This document shows positions 45,800 to 56,784 of a stretch of DNA of 64,000 nucleotides, piece after piece; position 1 is the first letter of the stretch; the number at the start of each line of letters is the position of its first letter. The notes beneath the pieces are model-generated. The model was not told where the DNA came from. It saw only the letters and a program-made list of their open reading frames with translations, and made no database searches. This stretch comes from Batkoa obscura (taxonomy: Eukaryota > Entomophthoromycota > Entomophthoromycetes > Entomophthorales > Batkoaceae), in contig JASVEC010000077.1 of assembly GCA_030770535.1 (NCBI GenBank), forward strand, positions 1 to 64,000, given 5' to 3'. The translations under genes and the position numbers were made by a program.

Positions 45800-46782
45800 A
45801 TGTCGATGAGTATTGAATGTATCATCTATCTAACTATATCAATGATATCATTATCAATAAATATATTGTTAATGATATTATTTACTATCTAACAGTCATC
45901 TTACATATAACATTCACTAAGTAGGACATAGCTATAATTGATAATGAATTACTACTATCTAATCCAACTTGGTATTGCGCCTTAAATCTTAGCTTGACAG
46001 TTACTTCTGCTTCTACTTTCATTGAGTTAGCTGTTTTATTGAGTATTGTAAGCTACATCAAAATTTGTTTGTGTGAAAGAGTGGCACTGATGCGATATTA
46101 CCTATTAATATCATTATTTGTTATACTATCATTGACGCTTTCTAGCTTGAATGCTTATTATAATTCATATACATGGCATGAATTAGATCTTTATTGTGTA
46201 CTCAATTTTGGTATTGAGAAGAAAAATAAGCTTTATCTTATTTTTTACTACATAATCGTGGCATTTAGAATAATACTCTGCCCACCTGTTATTTGTTTTT
46301 GCTATCTAAATATCACTTTTATTTATTTCAAAATAATGGACCCCTCTATTGTTCTTAATGCTGCTGCTGTAAATCCAAATTTCTCCTCAATTAACTATCA
46401 GTTTATTGGCAACAATGATAATAACAGTAGACTATGTAATTTAATAAATATTAGGGGAACAAACAGGCCAATAATAGTACAACGAAATCAAGGAACTACA
46501 TTTCAACTAAACTCAAATGAATCTCAATTACTAACAGTTACTTAATTAAGATTGAAAAAAATCAAATTAGTCTTAAAAATAACCTTCATAATGATTAGCT
46601 ATACATTATGTTTAGTGCCAGACTTAATAATAGTCTTATTGAGTTTAACTCAAAAGAATATTGTTATATATCATACTTTTTATTCCAACTGTCTTATATT
46701 ATGCTTAGGGTTTATTTCCTCGTGTTTTATTTTATCAATCCATCAACCAATTCAGAAATCATTTTTTAAATGTTTCAATTAA
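45800..46782 (+). pseudogene. class A GPCR, decayed array member
   Basis: A third copy of the local receptor. A start-like MSMSIECIIYLTIS at 45800 gives TM1. The stretch between TM1 and TM2 is deleted and the frame is lost until about 45930. The longest surviving frame (45994-46545) covers TM3 to the third loop, with FIELAVLLSIVSYIKICLCE and the extracellular LDLYCVLN. A stop at 46543-46545 interrupts the start of the TM6 region. The rest (46552-46782) encodes TM6, TM7 and the SIHQPIQKSFFK tail. The copy is therefore broken by one deletion, at least one frameshift and several stops. Confidence 0.8.
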
Positions 46783-47498
46783 AATAAAGTAACTTCTATG
46801 TTCGTATTGAGTAATGTTTCTTCATCTCTAAGGTTTTAAATCTAAAAGTTTTCTTTTAAAATGGCAAAATCGTAGTTATTAGTATTGATTTGCTACAAAT
46901 TAGTTAACTTTGTTTACTGTATAAACAAGTGTCTTTACCATGTACTAAGGCTGCCAGGTGCAAGTATTAATCCTTGGGTCCTGAATCGACGTAGTTCTGC
47001 ATCCTATATACTAAACTTGGGATTGCTTTACAAAAGGCTGGGCAAAGTGTTTAATTCTCTATGCTGCAAGTTGAAACCTGCAGCAAGGAAACTTATTCTT
47101 ACTATCTTTTATGGCATATTTCTCTTAATTTAGTATCATGTCACTTTTCTTTGTGTCTTTATCTCCAGTCTATATGGGTCAAGGGATTTCATATTTCAGG
47201 AAGTAACGTTAACATTGTTTCCTTTAAATAGATCAAAAACTTCTTTACCCTTTACTTATTATTAAAGTATCCGCTTCATGTCTCCCATCGATTACATCTT
47301 AAAATGTTTGAACAATTTACTTTCAGTATTATAAATTAATATTTATATCTCAACCAAACCCATTTCCAACTTAAGTGAGTGTCTCTAAATAGCAACCTCT
47401 CCTAGTCAAGGGATTCTTACTTCTCTATTCTAGACTAAAAACAACATACTATAGCTAATAAGCTTCTGGAGAATGGATCTAGGCCTTACCACTATACA
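46783..47498. other. intergenic, no convincing gene
   Basis: An 82-codon frame at 46885-47133 has no recognisable features and an odd Cys-rich composition. I treat it as chance. Confidence 0.4.
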
Positions 47499-47590
47499 GT
47501 AATGTATTTTTGTGTTTAAGAATTTTATTGACGATTTTTCCACCCAAATAGCACTTAATGGAAAAAGTGATGAAACCAAAAAAATCCCCG
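47499..47590 (-). mobile_element. MITE-A copy, minus orientation
   Basis: Starts TAATGTATTTTTGTGTTTAA. A small deletion in the middle removes part of the AGCGCTTAAAAAATGG block. Ends AAAAAAATCCCC. Confidence 0.78.
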
Positions 47591-47749
47591 TATATACTGT
47601 AATTCCAGCTTACTATTTCTTTAACTCATTACTGTTTGTTTATTAACATGAACAATGCTTTAAGTACGCAACTTTAAAAAAATTACAAAAAAACTAATAT
47701 CAATATCAAATGGTAAAAATGTATGATAAAGTCAAACATTTAATAATAT

Positions 47750-47847
47750 GGGGATGTATTTTTTTGTTCAAGAATTTTACTAACAATATTTCCACTCAAA
47801 CAGCGCTTAAAAAATGGAAAAGTGGTGAAACCAAAAAAAATATCCCC
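47750..47847 (-). mobile_element. MITE-A copy with ATAT duplication
   Basis: 98 bp from GGGGATGTATTTTTTTGTTC to ATATCCCC. ATAT flanks both ends (47746-47749 and 47848-47851). Confidence 0.87.
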
Positions 47848-47924
47848 ATATATATTTTCTTATTTATTTTTAATATTTATAGTTGAAAAATTAATTATTA
47901 TAATTTTATAAAATAATTAACACT

Positions 47925-48021
47925 GGGGGAGTTTTTTTGGCCTCATTACTTTTTCCATCTTTTAAGCGCTGTTTGAGTGGAAAAGTTATCAGCAAAATTC
48001 TTAAACACAAAAATACATCCC
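47925..48021 (+). mobile_element. MITE-A copy, plus orientation
   Basis: Starts GGGGGAGTTTTTTTGGCCTC, keeps TTTTAAGCGCTGTTTGAGTG, and ends AATACATCCC. Confidence 0.84.
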
Positions 48022-48119
48022 TACTATTATTTTTTATATTAACAAAACAATAGATTTAATATTTAAAAATAAATAATTTTAGAAATATTTTAAAACAGAA
48101 ATAAATTGGAATACTGTAT

Positions 48120-49400
48120 AAAGATAGCTGAGATAAGTTAATCCGAGTTAAGAGTACAGAATGGAGAGTAAACTAAAAATGAGGTGGGACAAGAAGAACA
48201 TATATATTTTATAATCTTAAAGAACAAAGATCCTTGAGTGTTTTATTCACAAGAGTATTTTTTAAAATCCGGAACTTACCCTGTGATATAGTAGTAATCT
48301 TAAAAAGATAAAAAATTGGAAAAATAAGTTAAAACCAAGGAACTAAAACCAACTCAGAAGTCAATACTCCAATCTAGTCTTATTTTAGGTTTCGGAGAAA
48401 TTATATTTATTAGCATTTTTATTTTGAATTACATGATTAAGCTCATGTAAAGACAATGGTTAAGGGAGCAGTAGACAAGAAAGATAGAATTTTATTCAGA
48501 TTATCTCTTGATTTAAAAATAAATTTTACTTTTATTAAAATATTAAGCTGTCTCTAATAATTTTCAATTAAGTCTTAAAATAAATGTTTCTACAATATAG
48601 CCATTAAATTGCTCAATGTATAATATGGGGAAATGAGATTCTAATAATATTATAAATAAAATTTTTAAACTGTATTAAATTATATGCCTTCTAATGAAGA
48701 GGTTTTTATTTCTTTATCTATTTGGAATAAGCCCCTTGATTTATTTACAATAGTAAATTTAGTGACGGAGAGATTGAAAGAGGAAGATTAAAATTAGCAA
48801 ATTAAAACCAACTCCAAGATAAATAGCTTAGTCTATTTTACCTTCTTTAGACCCAACAAGATTTAACCCTATAATATTTTATTACGATATATATAAGCTA
48901 ATCCAAGTAAAAAATACAGTTAAAGAAGGGAAGATAAGATAAAATAAAATCATTAAAAGGTAGACTTCCATTTATTTCACTAACAATGAATAATTTTATT
49001 AATAACATCAATTGAACTTAATTAAAATAGTTGTTAAAATATATGTTTATAAACTTAGATAATGAAATAATCATTAAAATTGTTTGATGCGTAATATGGG
49101 GAATAAAATTTTAATGAATTTAAAAATAGAGTTTTTTAATTATTTTGCATATACCTTGAAAGAACAAAAGGTCTTTATACATATTAAAGGCAAGATGAAC
49201 TCGATAGAGGGATTGTAAGCAGAGAGTCAAATATAGTAAATTAAAACCAAGTCTGAGGTAAACTATCTAATTTAATTTTACCTTCTTAAGGCTAATGAGA
49301 TTGTATTCAATAGCTTTATATCTCAATTTATAGAATTTTATCTACATAGAAGATGATTGAAAAGGGAGGATAAGATGTTTTAAGGCATTATCCGATGACA
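48120..49400 (+). repeat. three diverged tandem repeats of about 450 bp
   Basis: The same ordered motifs recur at a spacing of about 440-460 bp. ACTAAAACCAACTC at about 48343, AATTAAAACCAACTCC at 48797 and AATTAAAACCAAGTCTGAG at 49228 are each followed by a TATTTTACCTTCTT-like block. In units 2 and 3, AATATGGGGAA, an AT tract and TATGCCTT/TATACCTT precede them. There is no coding frame. The units are well diverged, so the duplication is old. Confidence 0.6.
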
Positions 49401-49820
49401 CATTATTTATTTCGCAATTCAAATATTAAAACCACATCCCCATATAACGCATTAAACAAATTCCATAATTATATCATAAATTAAAGATATTTATAGGTTA
49501 ACACATCATTAAATAGTGTAAAAACATGAATTTTGCTATACATAAAATACTAATAATAGTAAATTAATAAAAGGTAAGAATATTAACTATTTTATAGATA
49601 ATTTAATAGGACTTAAAAGATATGATACATATTAAATGAAAAGGTTTTATTTAAAACATATTTAATTAAGTTCTTTTCTAACACCCAGGATTTGATCTTT
49701 CAAGTTAACCAAATAAATGCTAATATGTCTTGAAAAAGCTAGCACTTAAATTAAAATAGAAATTTATAATGCTAGTTTTTAAAAAAAGATTTCAAACTTT
49801 AGTTAATGTTCTATATAGCT

Positions 49821-49975
49821 GTTGCAACTTTTTTGAGATAGTTTTAGTGGTAATTTTTAGAAGTTGATTATTTATAAAACCTCTATTTAAATTCTAATCT
49901 ATATATTTCAGCCAGATTCTAGTATAATTTCTCTCTTAAATGAGCATTTAGTAAAATCACAAAAGAATTGCAATA
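49821..49975 (+). repeat. dispersed repeat R1, copy 2
   Basis: Second copy of the blocks described at 33741-33905, in the same order and orientation. Confidence 0.6.
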
Positions 49976-50531
49976 ACTAAAAAATACAATAAATTGACTG
50001 CATAGAGTATAAGGATAAGCATAGCATCCATATTATCTCCTTGAACCTCTTTTAAATTAACCAATTAATAAATATCTAGTCTTAAAATGAGATGTAATCC
50101 ATTCGTCTCTTTATGTTGCTTTGTTTTATGCAATTTACCAAAAACAAGAACTTATATTTTATAATTCAATCTTGAACCCTCTTAATTTTACCCTGAAATA
50201 TAAGATATTCAAGCCATTATCTAAAGTAGTTTAAGGTTTAAAAAAAGTGGTTAGAAAGGAATTTTGATTACCAATAGGAGTAAAATTAAATCCATTAAAT
50301 TATCTCCTATTGGTAACTTTTTATGTTTAATTTTTTATCTACCCAAATTTTTAATACTAAATCTTCAAGAAGATTGGTAAAAAAATACCCCATAAAACTC
50401 GTGGATTGAGTCAAATCTTCTATTATTATGATTTAACTAAAAATTACTATATTTGTATTAACTGTTAAATAAAAAATATATAAACAAAGCTAAATGAAAT
50501 TGAATAAAATTAATCTTTAGAAAAAATAAAA
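49976..50531. promoter_or_regulatory. upstream region of the 188-aa gene
   Basis: AT-rich, with one strong inverted repeat (50268-50316) about 215 bp before the start codon. No other feature. Confidence 0.4.
50268..50316. repeat. perfect 13-bp inverted repeat (stem-loop)
   Basis: TTACCAATAGGAG and its exact reverse complement CTCCTATTGGTAA are separated by 23 nt. The arms contain CCAAT/ATTGG, so it could be a paired CCAAT-box site or a hairpin. Confidence 0.75.
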
Positions 50532-51098
50532 ATGTTTTATTCCCCTTCCTTTCCTTTAGTTAGCGGTACAGCCGCAATGTCGGATTTAGAAAAGAATAAT
50601 TCAGTTAGTTTATGGACTGTTGAAAATTATGAAGAATACAAAAAATATAATACGTTTACTGCAGAACAACGACAATTTCGATTACAAAAATATTTAGTCA
50701 TGTCTTTAGTAGCAGCTGAATCCTTTCAATTGGAAAATAAACAGAATTCAAATGAACCATTTTTTGATATCCGATTGGATGAATTTGCTGAAGAATGGCT
50801 GGAACATCAACCAGAAGATGATGCTTCAACTCAAGTGGGCTCCGTTTCTACTTCAATTACATTTAATAGCGTATCTAATCATTTTAGAAAAAATTCAGAT
50901 GGTTTGATTGATGCAAGTATCTTAAAACTATCGAGAGAAAAAGATAACGATAATTTACAGCAATCGGTAACATATGGAGTCAATGAAAACAATAGTAAAT
51001 CCAAAAAAAATTTAATTCACAGACAATTTCAAAAGTTATCTTTATTCTTTCGTAGGTCTAGTAATTCGAGTTTAAGGTCTACTACTCAAATCTTATAA
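50532..51098 (+). CDS. hypothetical protein, 188 aa
   Basis: A single-exon frame with typical coding composition. It begins MFYSPSFPLVSGTAAMSDLE; the Met at residue 16 (50577) is an equally good start. The middle contains acidic and aromatic residues (DIRLDEFAEEWLEHQPEDD), then a Ser/Thr-rich stretch, and a basic end with RQFQKLSLFFRRSSNSSLRS that looks like a phosphorylation- or membrane-binding tail. No known domain recognised. It stands alone between two long spacers. Confidence 0.6.
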   Translation: MFYSPSFPLVSGTAAMSDLEKNNSVSLWTVENYEEYKKYNTFTAEQRQFRLQKYLVMSLVAAESFQLENKQNSNEPFFDIRLDEFAEEWLEHQPEDDASTQVGSVSTSITFNSVSNHFRKNSDGLIDASILKLSREKDNDNLQQSVTYGVNENNSKSKKNLIHRQFQKLSLFFRRSSNSSLRSTTQIL

Positions 51099-52624
51099 TT
51101 CTTTATTATCTTTGTTACTTGCTATTAACCTTTTTTTCTCTTGAATGTATTCTTATAAAAATTGAAAGTTTTTAATAAAATCTTATTACTGTTTTTACTT
51201 GTTGTTTTTTGAGTAAATTTTATTATTGTTTTTATTTGTTATTCAATATTTATAATTTTATAGTTATTGTTATCATTATAAAACAAAGGAAAGAAAGTGC
51301 TCCTTTATTCCTATTTTAAAAATAATACTGTTTCCACAACTATGATATCTAAGCTTGAATTTCAACATAAATAAAGTAAAATCGCACGTTAATTTTATAA
51401 ACTATAAAAACGTTTTCATATTCAACATTTGTCTGTCCTAGAGTTATGAAAAAATCAAATATAGGAAATCGATAGCTAAATGAAATAATAACAAAAAACA
51501 AGAATTGGATTGTTTATAAATTATCTATTTTTGGTTAGATGTTTTAATAATGTTAATTATAAAAATATTTAGATAAATTAGTTGCTAATTTTGATATAAA
51601 AAAGGGGATAAAACATAAGGGATTATTAATAGAATCGAATAAGTAAACAATTATTAGTTTAATTTATTTGGTGAATATTAATATACTTTTATTTTTGTTA
51701 CATGATAGAAAAAATTGTGATAGAAGTTTTGATTATCAAACGACTATTAATTTGTTAAAATAAAATACAAAATTGAAATTTATAGTTACCATTCATGTTT
51801 TTTATGTTTTATTTAAAATACTATTTCTTGAAAATCAGCCCAAATGGGCTGATTTTCAAATGATTATAACTAGGTCAAATAGTAATCAATTTGATTCTAG
51901 TTTTTTATACTGTACTTATCAATATCTTAAATATATATGAATTAATTTCTGGTATATTTACTATAGTCATCTTTACAATAACATTCCATATGTCCTATTA
52001 ATGCAAAAGAAATTTAGGTAATCTATTTGAGCCGGTTTTTGAAGCTTAAATTAAACAACTAATTAATGTTCGGTTTATAATGAATGATATTTATATAAAT
52101 AGAATCGTCTTCGAAAAAATTTAAAAAATGTACAAAATCAATATTTGAGTATTAATATATTATACTCTTTTGTTTAAGATAATATAAACAAAAATTGATA
52201 CATTAACTAAATATCACATATGCAACCCAAATGATAGTTTAAAATACTTATTAATAAATCACTTTCATTTTCATATATTAACCCCTTCTACTATAAATCA
52301 ATTCATAGTTACTTATAAAGTCAATCAATTACTTGATTGGCTTAATTTTTTAAAATTTTTGTAATAGCATTGAATCAATTTTATTTTTAGATGACTACTC
52401 CTAACTGTGCATGCTAAATTCTTTAGCCTAATTTCTAAAAAATTGCATAATTTAATATGTAAATCGATAGAAACTGTGCAAATAAGTGAAAGAGTTAATA
52501 AAGTATTTAAGAGTTTATAACCCCTTTAAAAACTTTAAATAAAAACAAAGCAAAGTAAAAATCAGTTAGAAATTTTTAAAAAAGAACAACTATATAGAAT
52601 TTCTATTAGCATTTATTTTATATT
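51099..52624. other. AT-rich intergenic with one perfect hairpin
   Basis: 1.5 kb of spacer. The only structure I see is the palindrome at 51828-51859. Confidence 0.5.
51828..51859. terminator. perfect 14-bp hairpin
   Basis: TTGAAAATCAGCCC and its exact reverse complement enclose a 4-nt AAAT loop, giving a 32-bp palindrome with a GC-rich centre, unusual in this AT-rich background. It resembles a bacterial-type hairpin, but no gene ends nearby; the nearest stop codon is over 700 bp away. The type is assigned by shape only and its role is unknown. Confidence 0.5.
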
Positions 52625-53569
52625 TTATTTCTTTTTATTAGCTTTTTGAACAGCTAATAAATTCGCTTCTGATCCCCAAGCTTCATTAAAATGCATCGTT
52701 TCAATTTTTAATCGTTCACTTTCATTACTAGTTCCCTTCAAATTATTCATTAATTTTTTAATATTTCGAACATTTTGAGATCTTATTAAACTACCATTTG
52801 GATCATAAATAAATTTGTTAAGAAACCTTATTGCACCCTCAACTGCTTTTCCCTTCTCTACAATCTTATCAAAAAATTGTTGATCTTCATGAGATATCGA
52901 TTTTGCTGAAGCAATATAATATAATGCTTTTTTATTTCCCATCAAGTCCATTAATCTTTTACCACCACCCCATCCAGGAACCGTTGCAATCTTTCTATGG
53001 ACAAAACTTACGTTGCTATCTTGGCTTCCTACTCTAAAATCTGTACATGTACTAGTTTCTGCTCCACCACCTAATGCATAACCATTGATAGCAGCTACAC
53101 TTATTAATGGTAATTGATTTAATCTTTCCAATGTATTTTGCATTAATAAACTTAATTTATTCCCAGAAGAAGAGGTGGTGAGTTCCTCCTTAGCAATACC
53201 TAAATCCAAACCAGAACAAAAATTACTGCCTTTACCACATAAAATTAAACCCACATAGCTGGTATTTTCAGAATTAGTCATTGTCTCTATAGTATCCACA
53301 ACATCCGCCAATTCAGCCATCATTTTACCTGTAAATGCATTGTAACTCTTGGGATTGTTTAATGTAATTGTAATAATTGAAGGGTTGCTATCAATATCTA
53401 ATTCTATTTTTGATGAACCTTCTTGTCCATATGAACGAAACTGTTCACGTATATCTTTTAATAAATTTATACTTTGAATCGGTTGGGATTTGATGGAATA
53501 ATAGCTTTTAGCTAATATATTACAACTTTGTAGTTTTAGTTTCCGTTTTATTACTTTAGTTATTAACAT
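52625..53569 (-). CDS. enoyl-CoA hydratase/isomerase family, ECHDC1-like decarboxylase
   Basis: A single-exon gene of 314 aa. The N terminus is basic and presequence-like (MLITKVIKRKLKLQSCNILA), so mitochondrial import is likely. The crotonase fold is plain: ITLNNPKSYNAFTGKMM, the oxyanion-hole block GKGSNFCSGLDLG, and AINGYALGGGAETSTCTDFR, followed by FVHRKIATVPGWGGGKRLMD. The VPGWGG block and the overall layout fit ECHDC1 (ethylmalonyl-CoA/methylmalonyl-CoA decarboxylase), a metabolite-proofreading enzyme, rather than a true hydratase, where a second Glu is usual. Substrate assignment is inference. The gene is intact and tail-neighbours the 51.1-52.6 kb spacer. Confidence 0.78.
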   Translation of the reverse strand: MLITKVIKRKLKLQSCNILAKSYYSIKSQPIQSINLLKDIREQFRSYGQEGSSKIELDIDSNPSIITITLNNPKSYNAFTGKMMAELADVVDTIETMTNSENTSYVGLILCGKGSNFCSGLDLGIAKEELTTSSSGNKLSLLMQNTLERLNQLPLISVAAINGYALGGGAETSTCTDFRVGSQDSNVSFVHRKIATVPGWGGGKRLMDLMGNKKALYYIASAKSISHEDQQFFDKIVEKGKAVEGAIRFLNKFIYDPNGSLIRSQNVRNIKKLMNNLKGTSNESERLKIETMHFNEAWGSEANLLAVQKANKKK

Positions 53570-53908
53570 TAGTGTGAATTTATCTTTAAAAAGGTTTTAA
53601 AAATTTTTGTTTTATTTTTTTGTTTTACTCTATTTTTCGAGAATTAAAGATGACGTATGATATAATTCTTTAACAAAAATTCTAATGGAATAAAGTATCC
53701 GATTCATTCATTAATGATAATAAATTATAAACTATTTTAAGTAATATGAGTAATTAATATAGATTGATATAAATAAAATCATAAAATCTAATCAGTATAA
53801 CTATAAATTTCATATAGTAAGTTATATTTAGTAACACGAGTAATTAATATAGACTATTATTTAAATAAAAAAATAAGTTAATATTGTTATTAACTATCTA
53901 ACAATAAT
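53570..53908. other. spacer between ECHDC1-like and ILV1 genes
   Basis: About 340 bp. Both genes are on the minus strand, so it holds the promoter of the ECHDC1-like gene and the 3' end of ILV1. Short direct repeats of AGTAATTAATATAGA-like words occur near 53745 and 53840. Confidence 0.4.
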
Positions 53909-56127
53909 TTATTTTAAAAAAATATTATAAACTGGATTTTCAGTTTCTTCTACCCAAGGATAATTTAAATTTAATAAAAATTCATTCCAAAGTTCATAAT
54001 CACTAAAAGGTATTTGAATACCAACTAATACTTTACCAGTATCTAAAATTATAAATTATAAATTTATATTAATATAATTTTACAATATTAATTATTTTAC
54101 CTCCACCATAATTACGATAATGAAACAAAGATACATTCCATGAAAATTTTAAACCAATCAAAAACTTAGCTAATGCATCTGGGCGTTCAGGGAATTCTAA
54201 TATATAAAAATAAGGATTTATTATTACAACTATTATTTAAAATCAAATATAAAATTAAATTTTACCAAATCGAAATAATCTTTCATTAGGTACCTAATAT
54301 TAAATTAAATTAAATTAAATATAAACATAAATCTTCAATTATTATAATTAATAAATATCAAAAACTTACATTACATCTCCCCCCAACTAAAAATCTTGCA
54401 TGAGATTTAGCTAATTCATTGTTAGATAGATCCATAGGATGTGAAAATCCAAAATCATTTTGTAATGTATTGAATAGTTCTTCTAGTTCCTCTTTTCTTT
54501 TCGTTGGGTTTAATAAGGTAAAAGATAAAAAGATATATCCATCTTTATTATTACTATATCTATAAGCAAAGGATGTAACATTACGTGGCAATATAACGTT
54601 ATGTAATTTTATAAAACTAAATTAATTTAAAATGTAAGAAATCATTTATTATGTTATTGCTATCTTTAGTAATAATGATAATAATAATAATTACCTTCCT
54701 GGTGTTTCTGGTACAACAATAGAAATAAATGCTTCTTTAGCTAAACCAATATCAGCTCTATCAGCTACAAATCTTAATCGATCAAAATTCATATTAGCTC
54801 CTGATAATATACCAACATAATCGTCATAATTATTATCACTCTCTTTATTATCGTTATTTATTTTTATGTTAATATTTTCTATTTGTTCTAAGTAATTCTT
54901 TGATAGTATTAAATCATTATCTTTAAATTCATAAAATGGCCCATTTTCATTATTAATTTCATTTCCTAAAACTCCTTCTTTCTTATTAAATAATTGTTGA
55001 ATATTTTTATCTAATCCCTTAGTTATATTTAACCATTTTTTTAAACCTGCTACGCCTAAAGCACCTGCAGGTTCAACTACAGATCTTGTATCTAATTAAT
55101 AAAAATTATGTTAAAACTTTAACAATCAATAATAATAATTTTCTTTTCACCTTCAAATATATCTTTAATAGCTGCACAAATATCATCATTTGAAACCAGA
55201 ATGACCCCATCTAAATATTCTGAACACAACTTAAAAGTTTCATTACCTACTAGCCTCACCGCAGCACCATCGGCAAAAAGACCTACTTGAGGTAATGTGT
55301 CTGGTTTACCCAATTTTAATGAATGATACATCGCATACGAATCCACCGTTTCCACGCCAAACACCTTGACATGAGGTGATATTCTTTTGACATAATTAGC
55401 AATACCTGCCGCTAAGCCGCCCCCACCAATACAACAAAAGATAGCTTTTAAATGGGTTAAATTACGAATCTGTCGTAGTATTTCCACTCCAGTAGTACCT
55501 TGTCCAGCGATTACATATGGATCATCATACGGTGGAATGTTGGTTAAATTTTGTTCTAAAACCAAACGTTGACCTTCTAATTTGGCTTCATCAAAATCAT
55601 TCCCTTTTAAAATGACATTGGCACCCAACCGTTGGACATTTTTCCATTTAATAGCTGGAGTGGCTAAGGGCATAACAATAGTGGCAGGGATATTGAGTTT
55701 TTGGGAAGCTAGGGCTAATAACAATAAGCTTGATTAAAATCCTTAAACTTCAATGAAAAATAATTAACTTACCTACTCCTTGAGCGTGATTACCTAATTA
55801 ATTTTGTTAAATAAGTAAAAATTTTAATTTTAATTTAACATCTACTTTATTAATAGTTTAATAAATCTTACCAGCTGACACCGCCACAATCCCGTTTTTC
55901 TTTTGCTCCATTGTCAACGCTCTAATCTTATTATAAGCGCCTCGAATTTTAAATGAAAATACTGGTTGTAAATCTTCTCTTTTATAATAAATTCGAATGT
56001 TTTTAATTTGCTCATTATTCAATTGAATATTTTGTGTTAAATTAACACCATAATGTAAAGGTGTTTCGATAGCTACATCATATACTGGAGCAGTTAATGT
56101 TTCTTTTAAATAATCAAAGGTTGTCAT
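53909..56127 (-). CDS. ILV1: threonine deaminase (threonine dehydratase, biosynthetic)
   Basis: Eight exons on the minus strand: 56127-55872, 55793-55773, 55714-55151, 55091-54695, 54616-54370, 54293-54266, 54196-54101 and 54042-53909. The product is 580 aa, the usual ILV1 size. It converts threonine to 2-oxobutyrate, the first step of isoleucine synthesis. The PLP lysine lies in [16 protein letters not shown] and GGGGLAAG bind the cofactor; two ACT-like regulatory domains follow ([19 protein letters not shown] and [12 protein letters not shown]), so isoleucine feedback is expected. Exon 2 is only 21 nt and encodes most of NHAQGV; exon 6 is 28 nt. The N terminus starts directly with the catalytic domain and shows no clear mitochondrial presequence, which may mean a missed upstream exon. 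Confidence 0.93.
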
Positions 56128-56784
56128 TTTTTTTCAATTATTGATTATTTGTATTCTATCTTTTTTTATATAGTTTTTAGATTGGTTTGAGTTATAGCCA
56201 ATGAATTATTGAGATCATGCTAACTAATGATGACTAACATTTGAATTAAGATTAGATAAAGAATAAAATTTGAGATTATGATAGTAATATAAAACTCACT
56301 ACTTTATTACAATATTTTCAAGTTATCGTATTATCATATTATCTCAAAAAAAGCGTTAAATAAACAGAATTAAACTATTTTCAATAATAACTTAAAACAA
56401 AATTCAGAAAAAAATCTCTTAAAAGTTCAATTATAATTACTTGAATTTATGTTATAATGTTTTATACTTTTATTTACTTTTGTTTGTAATTATTATTAAA
56501 CAAATTTAAACAAATTTATTTAAATGTTTTTCTTAAAATCAACACAATAGCTCGAAAATACTGTATATATAGTAGTCTATATTCAAAGTGGAACAATTCA
56601 AAAGCCAAAGCTAATTATTATAAAATATTAAAGGATGCCTGAGTTGACTTCATTTTTTTATTTAAGTTTTAAGTTTTAAATTCTAAATAAAGTAATTAAT
56701 AAAATAGTATTAGAATAAAATATAATTTTCAATTATTTTGTTAGTTTTTAATTTAATTTTTAAATAATTTTCTAAAAAACATAT
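56128..56784. promoter_or_regulatory. upstream region of ILV1
   Basis: AT-rich sequence between the ILV1 start and the transposon nest. No general-amino-acid-control (TGACTC) site is evident on quick reading, apart from loosely similar words. Confidence 0.35.

Noticed and set aside
46885-47133. 82-codon Cys-rich frame after the GPCR relic
   Set aside because: No homology to the receptors, no known motif, and no supporting splice sites or codon pattern.
49425-49450. CATCCCCATAT resembling a short-element right end
   Set aside because: Only about 12 bp match, and no central block or left end is present.
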